DNA of 5,820 nucleotides from Gammaproteobacteria bacterium (GTDB taxonomy: Bacteria; Gemmatimonadota; Gemmatimonadetes; Longimicrobiales; Gaopeijiaceae), in NCBI GenBank assembly GCA_009843625.1, contig VYDD01000254.1, positions 480 to 6,299 on the forward strand, read 5' to 3'. This document shows, in pieces, positions 1 through 5,728 of this stretch (position 1 is the first letter of the stretch; each line of letters begins with the position of its first letter). Under the pieces are notes generated by a model. The model was not told where the DNA came from and did no database searches. It worked only from the letters and a program-made list of their open reading frames with translations. The position numbers and the translations under genes were made by a program.

Positions 1-625
1 CTTCGGCGCCATCGTGCCAGGTCTTCCGCTTCCCCTTGCGGATCTGAAGCCTGAAGCCCTGCTCGTCGTCGGCGGGCCGGATGCGCGTGCCCAGAAGGTC
101 ATGGTTGTTGAGCTTGATGACACGCTCTGTCTCGGGACACAGCTTCACGACAGTGCGCCGATTCTGCCAGACGTTGAACCAGTTGGGCACCTGGCTGATG
201 ACACCCGCGCCCACGCCCGCAACTGTTCCGCCGACCACGACCCCTCCAATAACGACGGCCACGGCCGTGCCGTACATGATCGCCCGTCTTCGCCGCCGCC
301 CGAACTGGTCCCCGTAGCGCCAGGCCGCGAACTCGGGACGCATGGGCTCGCCGATGCGCACGAGGGTCAGGCCCTCCGGATGGCGCGCCAGCCCGATGTT
401 GTCGGTGGAGACCCGGATGCGGGTGTCGCGAAAGAGGCGCTCGCAATCTTCAACCGCCTCCCAGCGCTCCTCGAGCGGCGTCAGGTTCCAGCGCTCGCAT
501 TTCGTACAGACCACCCAGAGGCGGCCCCGGACGGCGTCGAAGGCCAGCCTCCGCCCGACCGGGAACGACTCCACGACCTCATTGGCTCCCAGAGCCTTCC
601 GGCAGAACATGCAGGAGGTGTACAT
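1..625 (-). CDS. Membrane protein with N-terminal double-CxxC zinc-ribbon-like motif, C-terminus cut by window edge
   Basis: I read 208 codons from the ATG at 625 to the left edge without a stop, so the C-terminus is missing. The N-terminus has two CxxC pairs, CMFC (residues 5-8) and CTKC (40-43), about 31 residues apart, as expected for a zinc ribbon that would bind one Zn2+. A soluble segment rich in Arg, Glu and Trp follows (44-108, including WNLTPLEERWE). Then comes an Arg cluster (110-114) and a long Gly/Val/Ala hydrophobic stretch (about 116-144), most likely a transmembrane helix with the zinc ribbon in the cytoplasm by the positive-inside rule. Residues 145-208 resume as a basic soluble part. 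The SD before the ATG is weak. The gene lies 128 nt after the preceding gene, so it may be a separate transcript. I recall similar proteins of unknown function in Gemmatimonadota but cannot verify this. The metal-binding role is inferred from the cysteines only. Confidence 0.85.
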   Translation of the reverse strand, partial: MYTSCMFCRKALGANEVVESFPVGRRLAFDAVRGRLWVVCTKCERWNLTPLEERWEAVEDCERLFRDTRIRVSTDNIGLARHPEGLTLVRIGEPMRPEFAAWRYGDQFGRRRRRAIMYGTAVAVVIGGVVVGGTVAGVGAGVISQVPNWFNVWQNRRTVVKLCPETERVIKLNNHDLLGTRIRPADDEQGFRLQIRKGKRKTWHDGAE

Positions 626-753
626 GAGTTTTCGACCTGCTCAGGTCCGAAGGTCCCAAGGGGTCCAGACGTGGAGCCAAAGACTGCGGATTCACGGCCA
701 CTCCGTCAACGTCGGGCTCGGCGCGTATCCGGTCGAGCGATTGGTCGGCGTTC

Positions 754-1623
754 CTAGAGCCCCGTCAGCCCGAAACGCCTCCATAGATCGTCGAGCCACT
801 CGATTTCGTCCGGTGTGAGTGGTCCTGCTGAGCGCGCGTGCCACCACTCCATGACCTCCGTCTCGGCACCTCGCAACGCCGCCGTCCAACCGGCTGGCGG
901 CCCGGAGCCCTGGTCCGCGAACAGCCTCGCTCTACCCATGAAGAACTCGCCTCCGAGCGACGCTAGAGAGATGGCTCGATCGGCCGGCGGCGTGACCTCG
1001 GGCGGTCGGGGCAACCCCAGCCGGTAGTATGGTAACGTCCAGTTGTTGGGCTCGATCACCCCCGCAGGATTCTCCACGACCACCCACGCGTGCAGGACCG
1101 ATATCCCGGCTTCCTCCCGCGCTTGAACAGTTGAACGAGCGTCGTGCAGGCCATGGTCCTCGTGATCCGTGCGGTGGCTCTCCATGTCGAGTCTGCCGGA
1201 ATGGACGTGCCAGGAGTCGGGTTCGAACGGGTGCGGCGGAGGTGCCTTGCCGTCTCCGGATCCCACCACGTATCCAAAACCGATTCCCACCAGCGTCTCG
1301 CGCCCATCCACAACCGCGTACATGAGGATCTCGGGTCTCGCCGGATCGATTTCGCCATCGAACAACCGCGCCAGGCTGACCCAATGACGCCCCATGGCGG
1401 GCGCATCGGCTCCCACCCGCCGAAATCCATCAGCGACAGCGGCCGAGGGGTCATGGTAACGCTCGGTCGCACGCTGGCTGACCACCAGGAAATCGGTCTG
1501 CTCCGCCGACAACCCGCACCAGGATGGCAAGGGCTGTCCGCACGACGAATGCTCCTGTCCCTGCACACCGCAGCACCAGCACAGCCAGGTGGCCAGCGAG
1601 ACCAGGCAGCGAATCGTCCTCAC
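754..1623 (-). CDS. Secreted protein of unknown function (289 aa)
   Basis: It starts with GTG at 1623, overlapping the previous gene's stop by 4 nt (GTGA), and ends with TAG at 754-756. The overlap and the signal peptide decide the start; the SD is weak, so translational coupling is likely. Residues 1-22 look like a Sec signal peptide, with basic MRTIR, then a hydrophobic core and probable cleavage after VQG before QE. The core holds several Cys (LCWCC), but no proper lipobox is evident. The mature part contains MGRHWVSLARLFDGEIDPARP (77-97), DSWHVHSG (136-143) and a LHAWVVVENPAGV stretch (177-189). This order of an MG-x-H-W block, a DPxRPE block and an HAW...NPAG block matches, from memory, a family of small secreted bacterial proteins without known function. 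The conserved His and Asp residues could bind a metal or a ligand, but that is a guess. The C-terminus (EIEWLDDLWRRFGL) is probably helical. Confidence 0.87.
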   Translation of the reverse strand: MRTIRCLVSLATWLCWCCGVQGQEHSSCGQPLPSWCGLSAEQTDFLVVSQRATERYHDPSAAVADGFRRVGADAPAMGRHWVSLARLFDGEIDPARPEILMYAVVDGRETLVGIGFGYVVGSGDGKAPPPHPFEPDSWHVHSGRLDMESHRTDHEDHGLHDARSTVQAREEAGISVLHAWVVVENPAGVIEPNNWTLPYYRLGLPRPPEVTPPADRAISLASLGGEFFMGRARLFADQGSGPPAGWTAALRGAETEVMEWWHARSAGPLTPDEIEWLDDLWRRFGLTGL

Positions 1624-2120
1624 GGTTCGCCATCCGGATCCAGGGTCTCGAGCTCGCCGTACGCTGCCTCGAGACGGGCCAGCAACTCATCGCCTACGCC
1701 CTGCGGATAGCGGCTAAGGAGCTGCAGATTGGCGCGGTCCTCGGGATTCGCGGCCAAGTCTTCGCCCGTCGCTTCATAGGGTCGGACATTTGCCGACAGG
1801 GCAAAGCCGCGGTCGAAAAAGCCGCGGCGGACGCCGCCGGCATGCGCGAATCGGCCTCGGGTGATTCCCGGGAACGGAATACGCGCCAGCCTTCCCGCGA
1901 GCCGGTGCTGACCCGCCGAGTCAACAAGGACGAGGAGGGCGTCCTCCTCCACGGCAAGCACCTCCGCGTCAAGGGTATCGCCAGCGACATACAGCAGTGA
2001 TGCGATGCCCGAAGGGTGCTGCGCGGGGGGAAAGCGATCCACCTTGGGGCCGTACGAGCAGGCCGGCATCAGAAGGGAGACCATCCCCGCGAGAACGAAC
2101 CGGGTGTTCATATGCGGCAC
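1620..2120 (-). CDS. Small lipoprotein of unknown function (166 aa)
   Basis: I chose the GTG at 2120 because a GAGGTGA Shine-Dalgarno lies with 6 nt between GAGG and the GTG. The in-frame ATG at 2111 (codon 4) would be about 15 nt from GAGG, which is too far, though either start leaves the same export signal. The N-terminus runs through a hydrophobic stretch (FVLAGMVSLLMPAC) to Cys21. MPAC is an acceptable but non-canonical lipobox; Ser at +2 would favour outer-membrane placement by the enterobacterial rule. Residues 45-82 (GDTLDAEVLAVEEDALLVLV) look like a run of beta strands forming a small barrel or sandwich. The C-terminal third (NLQLLSRYPQGVGDELLARL) is helical. No known domain is recognised. 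The stop overlaps the next gene's GTG start by 4 nt, and the start lies 3 nt after the preceding stop, so it is in the middle of an operon. Confidence 0.85.
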   Translation of the reverse strand: MPHMNTRFVLAGMVSLLMPACSYGPKVDRFPPAQHPSGIASLLYVAGDTLDAEVLAVEEDALLVLVDSAGQHRLAGRLARIPFPGITRGRFAHAGGVRRGFFDRGFALSANVRPYEATGEDLAANPEDRANLQLLSRYPQGVGDELLARLEAAYGELETLDPDGEP

Positions 2121-2123
2121 GGG

Positions 2124-2130
2124 TCACCTC
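2124..2130 (-). promoter_or_regulatory. Shine-Dalgarno GAGGTGA for the 166-aa lipoprotein, overlapping the upstream stop codon
   Basis: The minus strand reads GAGGTGA followed by CCC and the GTG start at 2120. All seven bases pair with the 16S rRNA tail. The last three bases are also the TGA stop of the 533-residue lipoprotein gene. Ribosomes ending on that gene therefore finish right on the next gene's binding site, which fits coupled translation. This site also decides for GTG at 2120 over ATG at 2111. Confidence 0.75.
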
Positions 2131-3725
2131 ACCGGGATTCGGGTGGCGTAGAACTGCTCCTCCATCGTATCCCGTGCCGCGTGCCACCGGCGGAGGGCCT
2201 CGACGAGGGTTTCGGGGCCTGGCCGGAACGGTTCCGTTTCGCGCCCGGCGGCCAGCCAGCTTTGCCGGACCCACTCGATGTAGTAGCCCTGCGACGCGAG
2301 GAAGAACGTGCGACTGCGGTTCCGCCCGTCTTGCCGGGCAACGACACCGGGCCGGAAGACGATCTCAAAGGCATGCCCGGGAGAGGTCACAAGATACGAG
2401 TCGTCCGCCGACGCCAGATTGGCGAGCATGTCCATCTGGTCGCTGCCGTCCAGGGCGTGGATCATCGAGAGCGGAACCACTCGGCCTTCGGCGTATCGCG
2501 CGGTCTCGAACGGCGTCACATGGTCGATCCGCCAGTGATCGGCCGGAAACGCCAGCCGGATCCTCACGGACGCCTCCGTCCGGTCCGGGCTCACGGGAAC
2601 GACGACGGCCACATCATCCCACGCCAGCGGCCCTTTGTCGGGAAGCCGGGCAACCTCACGCCATGCGCCGCGCTCGAGTACGCTGATGCGCATTCCGAGG
2701 TTGTCGGCGGCCCACTGGCCGAGCTCGACCGCCGGGCCGAGCTCCCCGAGATCCTGGCCGAGCCAGTCCAGTGCACGCGCCCCTCGGTCGCCCAGCATCA
2801 TGTCGTAGAAGAGCACCGTGGCGAGCAGGCTGTTCCTCAGACGCAAGTGCAGCCCGATCTGCCGGGCCCCCAGGGGAACCGCTACATCCAGTTCGATATG
2901 GTCCTCGACCTCTCCGGGACCCGAAGCTATGGCATTCTCGATGCGGGACACGGAGCTGGTGTACAGGATTCCGTCCGGCCTTGAGAGCAGCTCCGTCACG
3001 TCGCGGCCATCCCGGTCCGCAGCGTGCTGCAACGCGAGCGGGCTTCCGAGCCTGACGGGCCTTCCCTCGGGATCCGGGACCACCTGCTCGTGGGACGCGT
3101 GCCCGACTTCGATCAGTTCGAAGTGGTTGATGTAGTGCGTCTCCAGCGCTTCGTTGCGAACCTCGAGACGTACCTCGCCCTGGTCGTCAACGCCGACAGC
3201 GAGTCGGTCGACATCTCGCGATTCGAACAGCGGAGCGATGCTGTATGAGAACGCTTCGGCCTCCAGCAATTCGACTCCCGTGCCATCCGAGTACACCGTG
3301 GGGCAAGAACCAAAGATCGCGGCAGCAAGAAGAGCGCCTGCCGCGGTGTGCAGGTAGACGGAAGAGATCGACCGAACGACATCCGTTTCCGTCCTGAAGC
3401 TCTCCATGGCGAGCACGCTGTCCAGAGCGACTCCCAGGACGGCGCCGACGGGGTTGAGACGAATGTCGTATCGCGCCCCATCGCCCGTTACCAGGCTGTT
3501 GTCGATCGTGACCCCGTCAGAGAATACGATCGTGGAACCGTCCACGAGGTGCGCCTTGACTGGCGACTGAACCACGCGCGGCCCGGCCAGCGGGACCGAT
3601 TCGTACCGGACGTTGGTCACGCACGAACCGATCGCGCCTGCCAGAACCGCGACGCCGATCGCGGCGCGGAACGGGTGGCGTACGCGGAGAGCGTGCAGCG
3701 CACTACCAGCCGAGACCCAAACCAT
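2124..3725 (-). CDS. Large lipoprotein of unknown function (533 aa)
   Basis: The open frame reaches up to 3983, but its first 86 codons are Arg/Pro/His-rich and overlap the gene before it. The ATG at 3725 is the likely start because AAGGAAG lies 6 nt upstream and a lipoprotein signal follows directly: basic RVRHPFR, then a hydrophobic run AAIGVAVLAGAIGSC with the lipidated Cys at residue 35. A second hydrophobic stretch (about 122-140, ending FGSCPTVYSDG) is followed by EAEAFSYSIAPLFESRDVDRL (about 155-175). The remainder looks beta-rich with three landmarks: a VVPDPEGRPV segment (215-224), ARALDWLGQDLGELG (316-330) and FFLASQGYYIEWVRQSW (474-490). From memory, the SCPxVY motif, an EAE(A/P)F segment and a later VVPDP loop occur together in lipoproteins of unknown function from Gemmatimonadota and Bacteroidota; I cannot confirm it here. 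No catalytic signature is visible. A surface or periplasmic binding role is inference. Confidence 0.85.
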   Translation of the reverse strand: MVWVSAGSALHALRVRHPFRAAIGVAVLAGAIGSCVTNVRYESVPLAGPRVVQSPVKAHLVDGSTIVFSDGVTIDNSLVTGDGARYDIRLNPVGAVLGVALDSVLAMESFRTETDVVRSISSVYLHTAAGALLAAAIFGSCPTVYSDGTGVELLEAEAFSYSIAPLFESRDVDRLAVGVDDQGEVRLEVRNEALETHYINHFELIEVGHASHEQVVPDPEGRPVRLGSPLALQHAADRDGRDVTELLSRPDGILYTSSVSRIENAIASGPGEVEDHIELDVAVPLGARQIGLHLRLRNSLLATVLFYDMMLGDRGARALDWLGQDLGELGPAVELGQWAADNLGMRISVLERGAWREVARLPDKGPLAWDDVAVVVPVSPDRTEASVRIRLAFPADHWRIDHVTPFETARYAEGRVVPLSMIHALDGSDQMDMLANLASADDSYLVTSPGHAFEIVFRPGVVARQDGRNRSRTFFLASQGYYIEWVRQSWLAAGRETEPFRPGPETLVEALRRWHAARDTMEEQFYATRIPVR

Positions 3726-3730
3726 TGTCG

Positions 3731-3737
3731 CTTCCTT
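3731..3737 (-). promoter_or_regulatory. Shine-Dalgarno AAGGAAG for the 533-aa lipoprotein
   Basis: The minus strand reads AAGGAAG, then six bases (GCGACA), then the ATG at 3725. The match and spacing are near ideal. It lies in the 53-nt gap after the crystallin-like gene and is the main reason to reject the longer open frame that begins at 3983. Confidence 0.75.
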
Positions 3738-3778
3738 GAACTGAACTGCAGGCGAAGGTGTGTCCCAGCCGCGCCCCG

Positions 3779-4246
3779 TCACCGAAATACTCGTATCGAC
3801 GAGATTACGTCGTCCCAGTTCCGAATTGAGTCTTGTGGGATACCTAATGGCGGTAGTGGGATCCGGCTGAGGTCCGGGATGTCGGACGTGACGGTGAGGC
3901 TGTCCCCCCGGAAGGTATCGTGCACAAACAGGACCGCCTGCCATCCATCGGCGACTCGGATGGAAGAAACGCAATCGGTCCAATATTCCTGACCGAAGAT
4001 CTTGGTTTTGCAGTCCGATGCAGCGGGTTGAGGCTCGTCATCCACCAGCGAGAGGTCGCTCACGTCGCGGACAAAGCTCCGGTACGGACCGCGGTAGTCC
4101 GCGCGCGCAAATACGAGGATGCCGGCACTCGGAACGAGTCCGGCCGGATCGGTCGGAGCGACCGGATCGCCCCGGCAGCCTGCGAGCAGCACCAGCACGA
4201 GGAACGAGGCTGTGAGGCGTGTTTCGTTGAGCCGCTCGGGATCCAT
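3779..4246 (-). CDS. Beta/gamma-crystallin-like lipoprotein (155 aa)
   Basis: The frame is open up to 4531, but the upper 95 codons are Arg/Gly/Cys-rich and lie over the LRR gene. The ATG at 4246 is preferred because it overlaps the LRR stop codon as TGATG and starts a textbook lipoprotein signal: NETRLTASFLVLVLLAGC, with lipobox LAGC and Cys24. A Pro-rich linker (25-40) leads into two Greek-key-like motifs. The first is ILVFARADYRGPYRSF ... WTDCVSSIRV (43-98). The second is AVLFVHDTFRGDSLTV ... WDDVISSIRVF (104-154). Both have the aromatic/F-RG turn and the SSIRV strand typical of beta/gamma-crystallins and the related peptidase-inhibitor I36 family. DDVISS (145-150) fits the microbial calcium motif (N/D)(N/D)xx(S/T)S exactly; TDCVSS (90-95) has Thr in the first place. 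Cys79 and Cys92 could form a disulfide. The likely role is a calcium-stabilised envelope protein; inhibitor activity is an alternative. Confidence 0.88.
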   Translation of the reverse strand: MDPERLNETRLTASFLVLVLLAGCRGDPVAPTDPAGLVPSAGILVFARADYRGPYRSFVRDVSDLSLVDDEPQPAASDCKTKIFGQEYWTDCVSSIRVADGWQAVLFVHDTFRGDSLTVTSDIPDLSRIPLPPLGIPQDSIRNWDDVISSIRVFR

Positions 4247-5520
4247 CAGCGGATGCCCGGCTCCCGCTCCGCAATCCTGGCAATTGGCTGTTTTCGCGGC
4301 ATGCGCTCGATGAGAGCCCTCTGTCTGCTCTTCTCCAGATCCTCCCGCAGACTCGCTCGCAGCGCGTCGCCGGCCGGCCCGACCACACCGGTCACAGCGG
4401 CCCCACCGGTCACGCCCGTCACAGCGGCCGCCCCATCTCGCCCGATGCATTCCTTCAGGTTGACGGTGCCGCCCGCGGGCGTGCGTTGTGGATTCACACG
4501 CAAATACCAGAGGCTCCCCAACATCCGCCACGCCACGGGGATGCAGCCGGAGAAGTAGTTTCGGCGGATGTCGCCGGCGGGGAGCAGGGGCAGCGATCCT
4601 GTCAACTCGTTACCTGCAAGGGAGATGAAGCTCTCGACCTCGTAGAGCGAAAGGCTGTCCAGTTCGGCCGGTGCCGGACCCGAGAATCGGTTGTTGTCCG
4701 CGAACAGGAAAGCCAGGGGGTATCGGTCACTGTCCCAGTCATGCAGGAATGCCGACCGCACGAACTCCCCCGATATCGGACCCGACAGGTCGTTGTCGTC
4801 AAGCCACAGGACTTCCAGCAACTCCAGATCCCCGAGCTCCGGCGGGATCGAACCGGTCAATTGATTGTCCTGCAGTTCCAACGCCCTGAGGCCGTCGAGC
4901 TGGCCCAACTCCGGCGGAATCGAGCCCGTCAGCCGATTGCCGGAAAGGGACAGGTCCATCAGCCTGGACAGGTCGCCCAGCTCCGGCGGGATCGACCCCG
5001 CGATTTCGTTGTCGTTGAGGAGCAGGAACCTGAGATTGTCGATGTTGGTGAGCTCTGACGGAAACTCGGTCAATTCGTTGTGGGCGAGGGTGAGGTATTG
5101 GAGGTTGGCGAGGTCGGCGAGTTCCGATGGGATGTCGGCCAGGTTGTTCCCCGAAAGGTACAGCACTTCGAGATTGCCAAGGTTGCCAAGTTCCGACGGG
5201 ACGCTGGTCAACTCGAGATCTTCGAGGGTCAGTACCTCGAGGTTGTCCAGGTCGCCAAGTCCCGGTGGAATGGAACCCGTCAGTCGGTTCCCGCCCAGCC
5301 ACAAATACAGGAGCCCATCCATTCGGCCGAGTTCCGATGGAATCGATCCTGTCAACTGATTCCGGCTTAGCGCCAACGCCTCGAGGTTGGCCAGTTCGGC
5401 GAGTTCGACAGGGATCGATCCCGTCAGTTGATTCCCGGCCAGCATCAACTCCTCGAGATTGGCCAGCTCGCCGAGTTCGGCGGGGATCGATCCCGTCAGT
5501 TGGTTCGAGACCAGGTACAA
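4246..5520 (-). CDS. Leucine-rich-repeat protein with LxGSIP repeats, 5'-truncated
   Basis: The protein is built of LRRs of the plant-like type (consensus LxxLxLxxNxLTGSIPxELGxL). About eleven clear units cover residues 1-249, counting from the TTG at 5520. Irregular units (250-327) and a C-terminal cap follow. The cap ends with GCIP ... NLKECIG, whose cysteines 326 and 358 are the only two in the protein and may pair. A Gly/Ala/Val tail with a repeated AAVTGV (363-380) and a basic helical end to residue 424 follow. Such proteins usually carry a signal peptide and an N-terminal cap, and both are missing. The repeat pattern continues above 5520 to about 5559 (PPELGDLGNL), then breaks, with an in-frame TAG at 5581-5583. 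TTG at 5520 is the only ATG/GTG/TTG codon in this stretch and has no SD. I read this as the 3' part of a larger gene. LRRs bind proteins or glycans; no ligand can be named. The TGA at 4246-4248 overlaps the next start. Confidence 0.8.
   Translation of the reverse strand: MYLVSNQLTGSIPAELGELANLEELMLAGNQLTGSIPVELAELANLEALALSRNQLTGSIPSELGRMDGLLYLWLGGNRLTGSIPPGLGDLDNLEVLTLEDLELTSVPSELGNLGNLEVLYLSGNNLADIPSELADLANLQYLTLAHNELTEFPSELTNIDNLRFLLLNDNEIAGSIPPELGDLSRLMDLSLSGNRLTGSIPPELGQLDGLRALELQDNQLTGSIPPELGDLELLEVLWLDDNDLSGPISGEFVRSAFLHDWDSDRYPLAFLFADNNRFSGPAPAELDSLSLYEVESFISLAGNELTGSLPLLPAGDIRRNYFSGCIPVAWRMLGSLWYLRVNPQRTPAGGTVNLKECIGRDGAAAVTGVTGGAAVTGVVGPAGDALRASLREDLEKSRQRALIERMPRKQPIARIAEREPGIR
4385..4429 (-). 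repeat. 27-bp direct repeat coding the Gly/Ala/Val tail of the LRR protein
   Basis: Plus-strand blocks at 4385-4402 and 4412-4429 match at 16 of 18 positions and share an exact 12-mer, GTCACAGCGGCC. They lie 27 bp (9 codons) apart. Read on the minus strand they code AAVTGVTGG and AAVTGVVGP. The unit is in frame and is probably a small internal duplication that lengthened the flexible tail after the LRR cap. Confidence 0.6.
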
Positions 5521-5560
5521 CGAAGCGAGATTGCCGAGATCGCCCAGCTCCGGCGGAACT
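4774..5560 (-). repeat. Tandem 72/69-bp LRR-encoding repeat array
   Basis: About eleven units follow one another, each coding one LRR. Most are 72 bp (24 residues, ending LTGSIP or close). The three covering residues 85-153 of the LRR protein are 69 bp (23 residues, ending LTSVP, LADIP, LTEFP) and lack the extra residue of the GSI end. Units near the 5' end (about 5330-5520) are most alike at DNA level, sharing the plus-strand block GGGATCGATCCCGTCAGTTG at about 5411 and 5483, which suggests recent duplication or gene conversion. The array stops abruptly at about 5560 in mid-unit. Confidence 0.85.
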
Positions 5561-5728
5561 ATTAGTAGTGTTGTAAACTGCTATGTAACAACGTGTTATA
5601 GAACATATGGTTAGCGATGTACCACTTACGATATGCAGAAATGCACTGGAATACATGAGACCGCATCGGAAGTCGGCGGACGCTCGCTCCGGGACGCTCG
5701 ACAGCAGTCGATGAGTCCAAACGGGCCG
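5561..5728. other. Intergenic stretch with an AT-rich patch next to the LRR breakpoint
   Basis: No gene is supported here. Positions 5561-5660 are about 37% GC by my hand count, far below the flanks, and include several stop codons in the LRR reading frame. The 5661-5728 part returns to high GC, with a 9-bp direct repeat GGACGCTCG at 5678 and 5692 and a small stem-loop TCGAC-AGCA-GTCGA at 5698-5711 without a T run. Any promoter for the downstream minus-strand genes should lie here, but I see no convincing -35/-10 pair. The nested inverted repeats are listed separately. Confidence 0.6.
5570..5601. repeat. Nested inverted repeats in the AT-rich patch
   Basis: Two overlapping structures can be read. 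GTTGTAA (5570-5576) and TAACAAC (5586-5592) are inverted at six of seven positions around a 9-bp spacer, a geometry similar to a tyrosine-recombinase core site. CTATGTAACA (5581-5590) and TGTTATAG (5594-5601) form an 8-bp stem with a 2-nt bulge and a 3-nt loop ACG. Neither matches the attC (GTTRRRY/RYYYAAC) or dif consensus that I know. Their role is unknown; AT-rich DNA produces such repeats by chance fairly often. Confidence 0.4.

Noticed and set aside
704..709. TTGACG (minus strand) as a -35 box for the CxxC membrane protein gene
   Set aside because: No acceptable -10 box at 16-18 nt spacing.
14..757. Long plus-strand open frame (247 codons)
   Set aside because: It lies antisense to the CxxC membrane protein, is Pro/Arg/His-rich, and has no SD. 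The minus-strand reading has motifs and a clear membrane segment.
2016..2984. Plus-strand open frame of 322 codons
   Set aside because: Antisense to the 533-aa lipoprotein. Its composition (Arg, His, Pro, Gly) is typical of a shadow in GC-rich DNA, and it shows no domain.
3726..3983. Upstream extension of the 533-aa lipoprotein (86 extra codons)
   Set aside because: Low-complexity Arg/Pro residues, overlap with the crystallin-like gene, and a much better start at 3725 with an SD and a lipoprotein signal.
4247..4531. Upstream extension of the crystallin-like gene (95 extra codons)
   Set aside because: It overlaps the LRR coding region in another frame, is Arg/Gly/Cys-rich, and would bury the lipoprotein signal. 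ATG at 4246 is coupled to the LRR stop.
4774..5560. CRISPR-like regular repeat spacing
   Set aside because: The period of 69-72 bp is coding, in frame, and gives LRR units throughout; there are no unique spacers.
5595..5600. Possible -10 box TATAAC (minus strand) for the cluster
   Set aside because: The six bases at -35 spacing (GGTACA) match the TTGACA consensus at only three positions, and AT-rich DNA gives such hits by chance.
4799..5656. Minus-strand open frame of 285 codons starting in the AT-rich patch
   Set aside because: It is the frame-shifted shadow of the LRR repeats (periodic TDGID patterns). A frameshift joining its first 30 residues to the LRR frame was considered, but those residues do not form a clear signal peptide and the ATG has no SD.
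5698..5711. Stem-loop TCGAC-AGCA-GTCGA as terminator of the rightmost gene
   Set aside because: Only a 5-bp stem and no T run after it on either strand.
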